In this document: positions 46,340-57,738 of the stretch, piece after piece
How positions within the stretch are numbered: the first letter of the stretch is position 1
Layout of the letters: each line of letters begins with the position of its first letter
DNA from: Piper betle
Taxonomy: Eukaryota > Streptophyta > Magnoliopsida > Piperales > Piperaceae
NCBI GenBank assembly: GCA_033002965.1
Contig: JAURVB010003266.1
Span: 1-64,000 of the forward strand
DNA length: 64,000 nucleotides
Reading direction: 5' to 3'
The notes under the pieces: model-generated
What the model was told of the DNA's origin: nothing
The model's input: the letters and a program-made list of their open reading frames with translations, nothing else
The model's database searches: none
Made by a program: the position numbers and the translations under genes

Positions 46340-47110
46340 TAAAACACAAAAAGCCCAAAACCACATTTCAGTAAGTAGTCCTGCTCACATATGCTCATGA
46401 AACCAGTACTCCATGACAAAGAATTAAAGAGGAATATGATATGGCCAAGCTCACTGGATAAAGAATTAGGACTCTAAAAACATAAAATATTGACACTACT
46501 AACATCATGTATCTTGCACATCCTAATACTTCAATCACCTCATTTTTAGCCTCGAACAGAGAAATTAATCAAGAAAGTGAAAAATTTCCTTCGTTGAAGC
46601 TTTTCCAGACTAAAAGAGTTCCACAAGGAACCAAGAATCAACACAAGGTTTAAAAAACTTCCCCTTCGTGTAGGAAAAGAAATCACTGATTTTGTAGTTA
46701 AAATCAGTGAAATGTATTAATTTTAAACGTTGTTACTGAAACCCAACCAAAACTTCAACTTTTTTTATTGAAGGAGTTCTACAAGAAATTAAGCATCAAC
46801 AACGATATCTGAAGACTATTAACTCACCACCACATACAAAACAAAATCACAAACTACAAAAGGAAATCTTCTATCTTCTTTCACCAGGTACCCATACCCA
46901 AAGGTTGTCCAGGTTAAAAGTCATGGTTGAAAGAATGATAAGGCGATCACAGGCTGCATGCGTATCAAGAAATATAAGCCCAATGGGTTAGTCCTGGAAG
47001 AAAAGGAATGGAGAAGGCCCAATTGGTTGCGGAGGCCCATAAGGCCCAAATGGTCTAAAAAAATTAGTCGGGTTTGAACCGACAAAAACTCATCCGGTTG
47101 AGCAACCCAA
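46340..47110. other. Non-coding, no gene seen
   Basis: AT-rich, with no recognisable feature. Confidence 0.4.
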
Positions 47111-47411
47111 ATCCAAATAAATACAAACGTCGGCGTATAAATCCAATTACATGCAGTTACTCGGTGTATCTATCCAATTAAATCCCATACAAATACAAAT
47201 GTCGGTTACTCAGTGTATAAAAGCAGTCTTGCGGCCAATTAAATCCCCATGCAAACGCTCTTCTGCTTTTGCAAGTAAGAATCGATGCATTTGCAAGCTG
47301 CCCTACGAGCCGCCTCGTTTTGACGCCACCTGGAAAATCCCAAAGGAAAAGGACTGCCTTATTGACCTCTTCCAGCGCTTCCTTTTTGACGCAGCACCCA
47401 AGCATCCATAG
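47110..47411 (+). other. Open stretch without known domain, with degenerate tandem repeat
   Basis: An 86-codon open stretch (47151-47411) containing PYEPPRFDATWKIPKEKD. I do not recognise it. Its 5' part overlaps a degenerate duplication (AATACAAA.GTCGG, then GTATAAA) at about 47118-47225, which includes TATA-like words. It could be a small gene or chance. Confidence 0.2.
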
Positions 47412-47464
47412 TTACTCAGGTCACCGGTTTACATTTTTTTCTGTTTTGATGTTTTTTTTCTAAA

Positions 47465-47705
47465 GCCAGGAATATTTTTTCCCCCAAAATTAAGAATGCA
47501 TAGTTCAAGAAAAAAGAACTCAAGAATATATCTTTTTTCCACCCCAAAACTAGGTCAAGAATAAAGAACCTAGGAATATATATATATATTTCCAAATAGG
47601 AATATATAGTTCAAAATAAAAAACCCAGGAATAAATTCTCTCCCCCTCCCCAAAATTGGGAATAGTTAAAAAAAAGAACCCAATAATATACCCTTTTTTT
47701 TGTAA
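47465..47705. repeat. Degenerate minisatellite, about 60-bp period
   Basis: Four or so diverged units built on GGAATATAT...CCCCAAAATT.GGAATA.GTTCAA.AAAAAAGAACCCA. Confidence 0.65.
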
Positions 47706-48079
47706 AATACACAAGGATCATTTAGCAGCAAGTTCTTGGGCTCTAACACGAATCTAAATCTCTTAGGGCAGACTAAAATTAGGGTGTCATCCATTCCCAT
47801 GGTCGAATCATGTTTTCTCTAGATGAGATTTTGTAAAATTTTTTATATATATTTTGAAAAATCACGACATGTTCAATAAAGGATTAAAGATTTACTTAAA
47901 CAGGTGATGTGCCTCATGTGATGTCGCTGAATTTTTGAGATTTTCTTTCCTTCCAATTAATTTATAGTCTTTGTTGTCCACAACGTAGTCAGTGTTAATA
48001 TTCTTACGGGGTCAACGTTATTATAGAAAGGTTTTGAGCTTTAATTTACGTTTTTTATAGAATGAAAAGCTGTACTTCT

Positions 48080-48505
48080 ATTAGCATGTCAAATTAATGT
48101 GATCCGAATAATGACTTTACTCAACTCTAGCAGCTACTAATAGTACTGCTTACTGATCAGGGATTGATAAGAGATGGAAAGCTGTGAAATAGAGAAACTT
48201 GATATAATCCCTATTTTAGAAAGCCCACAAACTCAATTATAAAAATTAATCAAACACCCAAAATTTGATTAATTCGATCTGGAAACTACTATTTAACACA
48301 TGCATGCAGATTTCGAAACTACAAAAGAAGACCGTCTTGCTCTCTCTCTCTCTCTCTTCAATTATATATATATGTTTCAAACATGCATTGTTACACCTCC
48401 ATTTCCATGTTATATATCTTCCTCTCAACAACAACTCAATAATCTTCTTTATCGACCTTTAGATCTGCAGTCGAAGATAAAGAGCACCTAATCAAGATCA
48501 TATTA
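48080..48505 (+). promoter_or_regulatory. Putative promoter and leader of NAC copy 1
   Basis: Conserved as a duplicate at 61584-62009. It includes CTATTTAACACATGCATGCAG (possible TATA-like word next to an RY CATGCATG motif), a (TC)n tract at 48335-48358 and a TATATATATATG run, ending at the ATG at 48506. Confidence 0.5.
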
Positions 48506-50423
48506 ATGGGGTTGTTGACGTGTTTATCGAAGGCAGAGATTGAGGAGTACTTGGGGGCATTGCCGGTTGGATTTGAGTTTGCCCCCACTGACTCACAACT
48601 CACAACTCATTAATGACTTCCTGTTGAAGAAGTTCATTTATGGTATCAAACCTGCCTTTGATGCATTCTCCTTTATCAACATATTAGATTATACTCCTAA
48701 TCAGTTACAAGGTATGTATCTATGTATACTCCCTCAACACCACCTTCTTAATTACTTCCACAAGTTTGCTTTTTTTCTTAGTTGTGTTGTTTAATTTATT
48801 TATTTTTCAATAGTTACCTAATTAGTTATTTAAAAAATTATTATAAAAAAGTCTATTTTTATATCCATAATCATAATTAAACTAAAATCATTGAACATAG
48901 AAACAAAAAATTTCTTTATAATTGGTTTTTTTAATATGGAAGATTATTTGTAAATTGATTTTTAGTATATTTATTTATTTACAACTGATGTATATTGTAA
49001 TAAATTTTTAATGAATTTATTTTTTGGAATTAATGAATAATATTTTGTTAAAATCAAATAGGTTTCCACCGTTTTGATAATTTGCAAATTATGATGGACC
49101 AAATAATGAATAAGTTGTATGACCTTATTATTTAAAAATACATATTTATTAGTAAGAAGCCCATTGTGTAGTAGTTTCTGAACTAGTTTGTCATTTAAAT
49201 CCCATCTCTATATATTTTCTTCTATGCATGATAATGGGTGAAAAAATCTGCACTATTAATCTATTTGTCGATTAATCTTTACTGTGTACAAGTTATATTG
49301 ATTTCTTGATCCATCATTCCATGTTTATATGTTGTACATGCAATTGATTTGTGATTAACATTCAGGCTTTTTTTTAAAAAAAAGTAAATCTATCTTAATA
49401 TATATATATATATATATATATATGTCTATATTTGTGTGTGTGTTGCAATATTTGACATATACAAGTTTTTTATATTGGGATGCAGAATGGTTCATTCCAA
49501 GGAGCAGCCATAACGGGGAATTGTATTTTTTTAGCAAAAGGGAATACAGACATGAGAAGAGCAAGTTTCAAGTGTTGCGCAAACTTAACAACAACCTCGG
49601 CTTCTGGAAAAAGCAGTCCAAACACAGTGTTGTCACCTTACATGACCTTGGACGCCAATCCCTAGGAACTAAAAATATTCTCAACTTTTATTCACTCCAC
49701 AATTCAAAGTCGAATAAGACGGACTGGATAATTCATGAATTTATCGCTCCCAATCACGTACGTAATAATATTCATCACTAAATAATTCCATGCTTTCTTT
49801 TAATCAATTCTTAATAACTATAATTAACAATACATACATATATACAATTAATTATACAAAACCAGACATCATGTTAATATTTAAACTTGTTTGATATGAT
49901 ATTTTAGGATAACTTGATCAGTTTATACAAGATATTTATATCTAGACCTGCCACCAAGAGAGAGAGAATTAGAGGACAATGCTTCGCAGTGTCAACATAT
50001 AAAAGCTACTAGAAGTACCCAAGATGATCAAGTAGCCTTGTCGGCACAAGAACAATTATGTAATGGTAGCATGATCATCAATTGCCAATATGCCGGGATC
50101 AACATATGACTACTACATTAAGTATTGACCAAAGCCAACAACAATCGCTAGCCTTACCACAAGATCACGAACAACACATTAATTCACCTGTGGTGATGAG
50201 CAATGAGAGTTGCCAACGTATCATTTTTGATCACGAGATCATCGCAACAAGTCCTAGCCAAGATCAAGATCTACTTCAACCAAGCTGTCATGTGAGAAAC
50301 CCAACAAAAGAATATAAAGATGTTGAGAAATATTTTGACAACATGACTGGAAGAAATCCTCAACATGAGTTAAATAGTAGCAGATCTTGGGCGAATGATG
50401 ATTTTGAGCAGCTGTTTGCATGA
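48506..50423 (+). pseudogene. NAC-domain transcription factor, copy 1 (broken)
   Basis: Plant-specific NAC DNA-binding family, nuclear. Exon 1 48506-48711: ATG, then LPVGFEFAPTD (subdomain A, normally LPPGFRFHPTD), then a 7-base tandem duplication CACAACT at 48594-48607 that shifts the frame out of NDFLLKKFIYG. Exon 2 49486-49757, open: EWFIPRSSHNGELYFFSKRE, FWKKQSKHS, NILNFYS and KTDWIIHEF (subdomains C-D), with a GT donor. Exon 3 from 49908: LYKIF, a one-base loss near KRERE, a second shift, then an open C-terminal stretch DYYIKY... to the stop at 50423, containing KDVEKYFDNMTGRNPQHELN. Divergent NAC with normal layout. At least three frame errors unless extra introns exist. Confidence 0.8.
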
Positions 50424-50429
50424 GGCTAA

Positions 50430-51160
50430 CTATGAAACATATGTTCTTCATTGTACTATTAATTAGTCGACCATGTTAACAAGTGTAACTCTATGTATTT
50501 AACACTTATGTATATATATGGAACATTTTTTTGTTCTTAATTTATCTTTTGCAAAATTAATGCAAATTATTCACTTCTTTTTTCTCATGGATGCAATATT
50601 TTTTAGCTAAAATATTGATCACGGATGTCTAATTTTGAGAAATAAAAACTTCAGACAGGTACTTAAAATTACTCCTCTTGGATGTAATTTATCATAGACA
50701 CCTGCAAGACATTGTCCCAAATTCTGATTAACAGCTACAATTTATAAGGTTATAAATTGAAGTGCATCCCAAACATTTGTATTTGTTCCCTTCCAATAAA
50801 TATATACCCATTGAAAGAACCATTCTTGTCCAATATACACAAACTACCAAAGTGAAAAAGATGATGTCAAATGTGATACACCAGAACAATTGGATAAACA
50901 AAAATAAACTCGAAATTAAAGATACAACATCCACTACACAAAAACCATTAGAACAAGAGATAAAGCGACAAAGTGAAGACATCCAAATATGCTAATTGAC
51001 CACACTACAAATCTTATTCAAATTCGAGTAACAAGATGATTAATTAGTACCCAAAAAGAAAAGAAAGTAATTATGGTTAACATAGAAGATAACTTAAGAA
51101 AAAAGCTTAATTAAAAGTGAGTTGTTGGATAAAACTATTCAAATTTACTTAGAACACTAA
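50430..51160. other. AT-rich, no gene seen
   Basis: Two overlapping open stretches (50728-50982 minus, 50762-50995 plus) have no known domain. Confidence 0.4.
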
Positions 51161-51169
51161 TTAATTAGT

Positions 51170-51400
51170 AAACTTGGGATGAACTATAAACACCCTTGCC
51201 GCTTTGGGTAAGGAGAGAAGCTCCTCGACAACATCATATAGTATCTCAAACTTTTTTCTTTGTAGACCATGACAGGTACCCTTCTTGGTTCTAATGGTCA
51301 TTCTTTCCAATCTCTTGCCATAATTGAGGAAGGTCGTCACAGGTTAAAATTCTGCTCCATGAACCTTGCCATCTCTTCTTGAAGGCCAAAAACTGCCAAA
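51170..51400 (-). pseudogene. F-box/FBD C-terminal relic
   Basis: Minus-strand frames give MARFMEQNF, then a gap, YGKRLERMTIRTKKG and FEILYDVVEELLSLPKAA. This is the same family end as at 44205 and 56505, but from a more distant relative. Two or more shifts. Confidence 0.5.
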
Positions 51401-52115
51401 GAACTGATTTGTTCATACAATTAAAACACATTTACTAATGACTAATTGAAATTCCATCATCATAAGAATAAGGTTATGGGCTGGCATATTTGTCCTTGTC
51501 TTGTGGGCTGGCATACACGCTAAAAGCCCCTGTTCAAGTAAAAATTGAACTTTTTAAATTTTCATTTATTTATTATGCAAATTGCACTCTTTTAAATATA
51601 ATGAGGTGAAACTAAATCACAAAGTATAAAAGCCAGGGAAAAGAATGATAGATAGACATAAAATCAACTATAAGGGTTGAAACCCTTGCCCTTTAAAGTA
51701 TGAGTGGGGGCAGAGCAATGGTTGATATCATAGATTTATTCACTTTCCATGAAAATGTCATTGCTTTATATATTGCATCAGAATGATTGGTTTGATTATC
51801 CTGAACCGGTGACAAGTCTAGTCACGTTTGGAGCACCGGATCAGGTTGTAATGAACATGGTATTGATAGTCCCTTTTGTCCTAAAATTGTGTTTGTTTGA
51901 CAAATTCCTTTGAACCGATTTGAAAATAAGGGTTCCAATTGGGTACATGGGCTTGCGCAACTTATACTGCGGATTAGTTTTAATTTTATATTTATACTCT
52001 CATTAAATAATAAGATAGTCTATAATAATTTAATATCATATATATATATGTTGATTGACTTTAAGCATAAATCCAAATTAAATGAAAAGATAAACTATAA
52101 TAATACAATTTAATT
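51401..52115. other. Non-coding, no gene seen
   Basis: AT-rich. No supported feature. Confidence 0.4.
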
Positions 52116-52123
52116 TTTTTTAA

Positions 52124-52303
52124 TTTTTTTCAACACAAATAAATTGACTCTTGTTAGTAGGAAATTGAAAATTGAGGTCAACAAAATTCAAACCTGTGAC
52201 CCTATACAATTGGCTTTTTTCAAAGCAAATATATTGACTCTTGTTAGTAGGAAATTAAAAATTAAGGTTAGCGTGATTCAAACTCATGACCTATTGTGAT
52301 GGG
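52124..52303 (+). repeat. Tandem duplication, 90-bp unit x2
   Basis: Units 52124-52213 and 52214-52303 share ATTGACTCTTGTTAGTAGGA and ATTCAAAC.CATGACC-like ends. Confidence 0.85.
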
Positions 52304-53865
52304 AGATACTATATTATTATTTTTTTAATTTTTTTTGCACTTGATTGGTTAGATCTCCTACTTTTAAAAATGTGCTAGTATTGAGTTATCATTTTATTAA
52401 TACAAGTGCTACATTGTAACAACACTCATAATCCTGATTTTTGAACATTTTGTGAACCTGTTTTCTTTACATATACTAAGAAATTTTGGGGAAAAGGATC
52501 TTATAATTATACATAAATTTCTTAAGAAGGCAAATTTGTCTTGAAAAGAATAAATGCTAATATGACCCTTTTAACTCTCATCACTGTACATTAACAGATT
52601 ATGCTTGATTAATTTTTTTTAAAAAAAAAACAACTGGATGCCCATGCTTGAAGACTCACTTATTAACACTAAGCATTTTAAATATAATGATAAACTTTCT
52701 TTAGTTATGCCTTTCATCAGTGAGCCAATCACACGGGACAATTTACCCCTTAATGCTTGTTGAGTTAATACTTTACCAGCAAAGGTTTCCGCATAATGTA
52801 TGGGCATTGTATAAATTGATTTGAGTAAGAATATGTTCCAAGGCCTTATAACAATATTAACTGCAAGGCCCAGTCTAGTTCAAGGAAATCACTCAATCAT
52901 TATATACGTTTGTGGCACTTTTGTTATTTCAAGTAAAAGTGTTTGTAATTACATAGGATTCTTTAGCTATTCATTTCATTTTACAGCCAATATTAGCGGT
53001 AAGATCTTACAAAAGATTATTTTTTAATTGATTTATTGGAAAAATATTGAGATAAACATATTATTATAAAATACTTTTGAAGAAGAATAAAAGTTTGTTG
53101 TTATCAGTAATATATTTTTGTATATATCTAGTATATATATTTTTTGAAATCTAATACATATGAAGAAGATACAAACTAACTTTTTGATAAAACATTGTTT
53201 TTGTTACTTGATGACCTGACTATTTGTTTGAATCTTAGTTTTGTTGTTAGTTTGAAAATTTAATGTTATTTTTGGATATAGCTTATTAGTGAAAAATATA
53301 TAATTAAGGTGGCGTTAGAAACCTTCTTTGCTTTAAAAGAAGAATAGATAAGTAAAAGTCCAAGATTCACAGACAGGTGACTATTTTATTTTGTTTTCAA
53401 CTGATGACAATATTTTAGTGAACTGCTTTTCCTGTTGGCTGTTATAAAGTAGTAATTGGAAGGACGACAAGCATGGAATCTACTTGCCTCTCAAAAGCAT
53501 TGTATCCCGAGGTAGTTTATTTCTGAAGCCACAATATTATAATTTATAAAGCTAAGTTATCCTGGCACACCAAGAAAACTAAAAACATTGTCATCTTATT
53601 TCAACGAAAAGGCTGACAAAATTGTGAACAGATTTGATTGCTCATGATCGGCTTTGTATGATTGTGTTGTATTTAATATTATAAATTTGACGACTCTTTC
53701 TCAATGGCATTGTCTACAAGCTAATGTGAGGGCCCTTGTCTTTCAACTAAACATGCATGTTAAACAAAACATGCATACAACTAGAGGTGGTTGAGATGAT
53801 CACAAGCTGAGGAAATGAGGGATTCCGTCAATTTATCTCAATTGAACTAAGCCCCAGTGTCCTTG
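52304..53865. other. AT-rich, no gene seen
   Basis: Only short unsupported open stretches. Confidence 0.4.
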
Positions 53866-53869
53866 TCAG

Positions 53870-55346
53870 TCTCTTGCAGACATCTTCCTCCGAACATTTG
53901 CTGCCATATCCCATCTACCATCACTAGCATAAAAGTTTGACAGTAACATGTGATAGCCTGAATGGTCTGGTTCCAATCTTACAAGGCCCTACCCTGAGAT
54001 TGTTGAGGATCCTGAAAGCAGTCAATAATGCAGCACAAACACGGTGACCAGCAGGGATGGGCATTCGGCTTATAAATTCCAGTGCTTTCTCTAAGTTTCC
54101 CTGTCTACATAGCAGGTCCACTATGAATGCATGATGCTCCATCCTGGGGACAACACCATATTGTTCGAACATACATCTAAACGTTTTCATAGCTTCTTCA
54201 ACCAACCCATCATGACCACAAGCAGATAGTACGGAAACAAATGTTATATGATTAGGTTTTAGAGAAGAACTAATCATCCTATTGAACATTTGGAGCGCTT
54301 CCTTTCGATAACCATGAGTTCCATAAGCTGCAATTATTGAACTCCAGGCGACTACATCCTGCAATGGCATTGCTTAAACTTCCACACTTGAATAGAGATA
54401 GATTAATGCAGCACCAACAAATAATTTACCTTCAAATCCAGGAAAAAACAAGTATCCATGGACGCGTAGAGCCTGTTTCAAAATTCTTAGTAGGGAGGAT
54501 GAAGCCAAGATCTTTACAATGATGACAGCATCAGGTGACACACCATTGGCCATCATACGACGAAACACATTTAGCGACTGATTTGCTAAGCCATTTTGAT
54601 AATATCCACTTATGAAAGCAGCCCAGAGGACAACATCGGCACTTCGTTGAAGATCTGTACAGCTTCCTTAAAACAAGAACACTTCATATACATGTCAACC
54701 AGTGCTGTGCAAACTGCAATTTCACACTCAAAGCCCTTTTGAGTGGCCAACTTGTGTATTTTCCTACCTTGGGCCAAATTCCTTGTTACTCCACAAGCTT
54801 TCAAAACACTTACAACTGTAACTGAGTTGGGTTCAAATACCCTTTCAACCATTTCATTATATAAATCTGTAACCCTTCATTGGGCATCTTATTATGAACA
54901 TAAGGAGCTATCATACAGCTCCATGTTATCACATCCCTAACAACCATGCTTTCAAAATGATTCTTTCTGTAAAGAACATACTTTGGCATACAAATTCAAC
55001 AAAGCATTGTTGAGACACAAGTCCGAAGTAAGGCCCCTCCTAACAATAAATCCATGACAAGATTTTCCTAGTTCTGACATGCCCAAGTGTGCACAAGCCG
55101 ACAACATATTCGTGAGGGTAACAGAATCTTGTACATTCCCTTCCCTGAGACTCATCTGGCGAAAAAAACTCAATGCTTCATTTGAACACCTATTGATGTA
55201 CAAAACCAGAGACTATTGATGTCAATAAAGCAGCATCTGGCTCCAAAAATTCATCAAAAACGCGGCAAGCATCTGCCATTCTCCCGCATGATGCATACAT
55301 TTCAATCAAAGCCAAACCCACATACAAATCAGAACATCTAGCAGCG
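53870..55346 (-). pseudogene. PPR protein (PLS/E type), 5'-truncated and frameshifted
   Basis: Minus strand. PPR proteins bind organellar RNA; each 35-residue motif forms a helix pair. In order from 55346: LYVGLALIEMYASCGRMADA and VFDEFLEPDAALLTSIVSGF; NEALSFFRQM...TLTNMLSACAHLG; SDLCLNNALLNLYAK; then a gap; VFEPNSVTVVSVLKACG, ALVDMYMKCSCFKEA; MANGVSPDAVIIVKILAS; DVVAWSSIIAAYGTHGYRKEAL, PNHITFVSVLSACGHDGLVEEA; and the E region (RMEHHAFIVDLL, then LLSNFYASDGRWDMAANVRR and LGLSSIE in other frames). At least five shifts. The N-terminus, with any targeting peptide, is cut off at 55346 where block L copy 2 begins. Confidence 0.85.
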
Positions 55347-56670
55347 CCATTTCACATTTCAAGACATCACCATATTATACATAAAACCTCACATTTTTGT
55401 CCATCACGAGAAATTAATAACTTCACGTTCAATTAGTACAATTAGTAATTAACTCAACACCATTTCACATTTCAAGACGTCACCATATCATGAGCATCAT
55501 CTAAATAATGCAGTTTAAAATTTTGCACAACACCAATAATATGAACAAAATGCAAATAATATGCGAATGGGGCATGGATGAGGTGTACAAGAGAATGAGA
55601 CGAGGCATACCTCAAGGCAACGAAAATGGGAGGGAGAAGGTGAGGCTGCCGGCGGCGTCACCGGTGATCCTTTGCCTCTGAGGGCAGGAAGAGGGAAGGA
55701 AGAAGGAGGGGGTCAAGGGTTTCCGTCACCGGTGGCAGGTGCTTGCTGGCGAGGTGTGGGAAGGCGCCGCTGCCAGTGGAGAAGGGGTAGAAGGAGGCGA
55801 CAAGGGAGGGGGAATTTTAGGCATTTGGCTTATATATTGTATAACATTTTTATTGTATATAGATTATTAATATAGATTGCATACAGATAGATTATTAATT
55901 TGATCAATATGTATGAAAATATATCATTTTTATTATATATAGATTATTAATATAGATTGTATATAGCTAGATTATTAATATTTGTCAACTAGACTTTACC
56001 CGATCCTTCTACCCCTTGCTGACAGTGGTTGTATTTTTAAATAGCTTAAGCTCTCTAATATCAATATAATTATTTTCAATTCAATTACCAAACGAGAATT
56101 CTTCAAGAAGTGACAATCACTTCAAGATTGTGTTTAGCTAAGGATATTATTTAATTTTTAATAATACGGACAGAAAATTTTATTTAGCAAACTAGTAAAA
56201 ATGACAAAAATAACATTTATGTGCCAAAAAGAAGTCTAACAGAGTAGTTTTTGTGGCAAATTGCAAGTAATTCAAAAATCAGCCAAAATAAGTAACAAAT
56301 ATAGATCCCAACAATAGCAAAAACAGCCTAAATACTTCACTAAATAGCCTAAGCAGTTCTTGTAGTTGGGGTTGGAGCTTTAATAATTCCACAAAGAACA
56401 ATTACAAGCTGCTGTTCTTGAAAGAAGCTTAGATCACCACCCGTGATTGAATTGTCTCACCTTTCTTGCACAGAATCGAAAGAACTAGCAGAATTCAATC
56501 TGCACCTTTTGTGAGCCTCTGGGAAGAGAGAGAAGTTTCTTGGTAACACTATGAATTATCTCAAAAATGTTTCTCTTCAGTTTCTTGGTTCTAACGGTCA
56601 TTCTCTCTAGCCCCTTTAAACTAAGGAAGATCCTTACCATTTCAATTTCGTACATTTATAATTTTAATTA
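55346..56670 (-). repeat. Duplicated block L, copy 2
   Basis: Same block as 42921-44360. The edge CATTTCACATTTCAAGACATC occurs at 55347 against the PPR fragment and again at about 55451. The leader-like CT-rich stretch (minus strand) is 55800-55615 with a donor GGTATGCC; the F-box tail is 56505-56645. On the minus strand the block lies immediately upstream of the PPR pseudogene. Confidence 0.8.
56505..56645 (-). pseudogene. F-box/FBD C-terminal relic, second copy
   Basis: Minus strand: MVRIFLSLKGLERMTVRTKKLK, then FEIIHSVTKKLLS, better preserved than at 44205. No F-box N-terminus was found upstream on the minus strand in 56650-57700. Confidence 0.55.
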
Positions 56671-57030
56671 GTTCTTTGCAAATAACCACATGCGCATTTT
56701 ACAAGTAGAAAAACCATAAATTTTGTTACTGAAGATTATGAGAAGAGGAGGTAATTTGTAATAGCATTTTGATATACAACTTCATGTTTGAAAAGCTTTA
56801 CGCATTATGACAACATTGCTAAGCTAAATTAGTACAAGATTACCTATTTCGTACGTCATAACATTAATACATCTTGTTATTTCTCTGTTTGTTTGTGTTG
56901 TTATATGATTGTTTAGTACACTCCTGGAGTGTTACTCGACCGTGTTAGAGTCGGCACTCTTCTGTTTCTTCTGCCTTGCAGAATGCTTTGCATCTGCTAG
57001 AAAATAACTAATCGAACTTTCTTATTAAAA
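56671..57030. other. Non-coding, no gene seen
   Basis: No supported feature. Confidence 0.35.
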
Positions 57031-57245
57031 GCAAAGTTTTTAGTACTCTATCGATATGATACAGTTACAGACATTTCAAGCCATCAATCAAATCTAGTTG
57101 AGTTGTATTTAATGCAAAATGATAAATTGATGAAGGCAAAGCAAAGTTTATATTACTCTGTCGACATGATACATTTACAGACATTACAAACCTTCAATCA
57201 AATCTAGTTGAGTTGTATTTAATGTGAAATGAAAAATTGAAGGCT
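57031..57245 (+). repeat. Tandem duplication, about 110-bp unit x2
   Basis: Units start GCAAAGTTT at 57031 and 57141 and share CAATCAAATCTAGTTGAG and TTGTATTTAATG. Confidence 0.85.
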
Positions 57246-57735
57246 TATGTAATGTGGAATATAGGCAACCGTTACGCAATTATAAATGTCCAACTGCGGT
57301 TGTCAACAAACATAATAGACTTCCACGCAATTACAAATACAAAAACCATTAACAAAACATTGACTACAATAAATAAATCATTGCATTGACTACAAAAAAA
57401 ATCATTGACTATATAAACAAAAACCATTGACAGCAAAAAGAAACCCTTTACTTCAACAATATAACCCTTGGCTAAAACAGGAATCCATATACTACAATAA
57501 CATAATTATTAAGTACACCAAAGAAGGATCTCTAACAAAGTTATTGACTGTAAAAGAAAAAGGAGAAAGCATTTATTGGGTGATAGCCAATTACCAACAA
57601 CGATGGAAACGCCGGCTTGGGTGGTGTGGAGCGGCAAGGCACAAAGTCTGTGGCATCACGAAATGTCACATAAAACATAAATTTTGAAAAATTAAACTAA
57701 GGACAAATTCGATCTTAGACTAGTTTGTAAGGCCA
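57246..57735. other. Non-coding, no gene seen
   Basis: Simple phrases (CAATTACAAATAC, ACCATTGAC) recur. The open stretch 57427-57687 has no recognised domain. Confidence 0.35.
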
Positions 57736-57738
57736 ATC

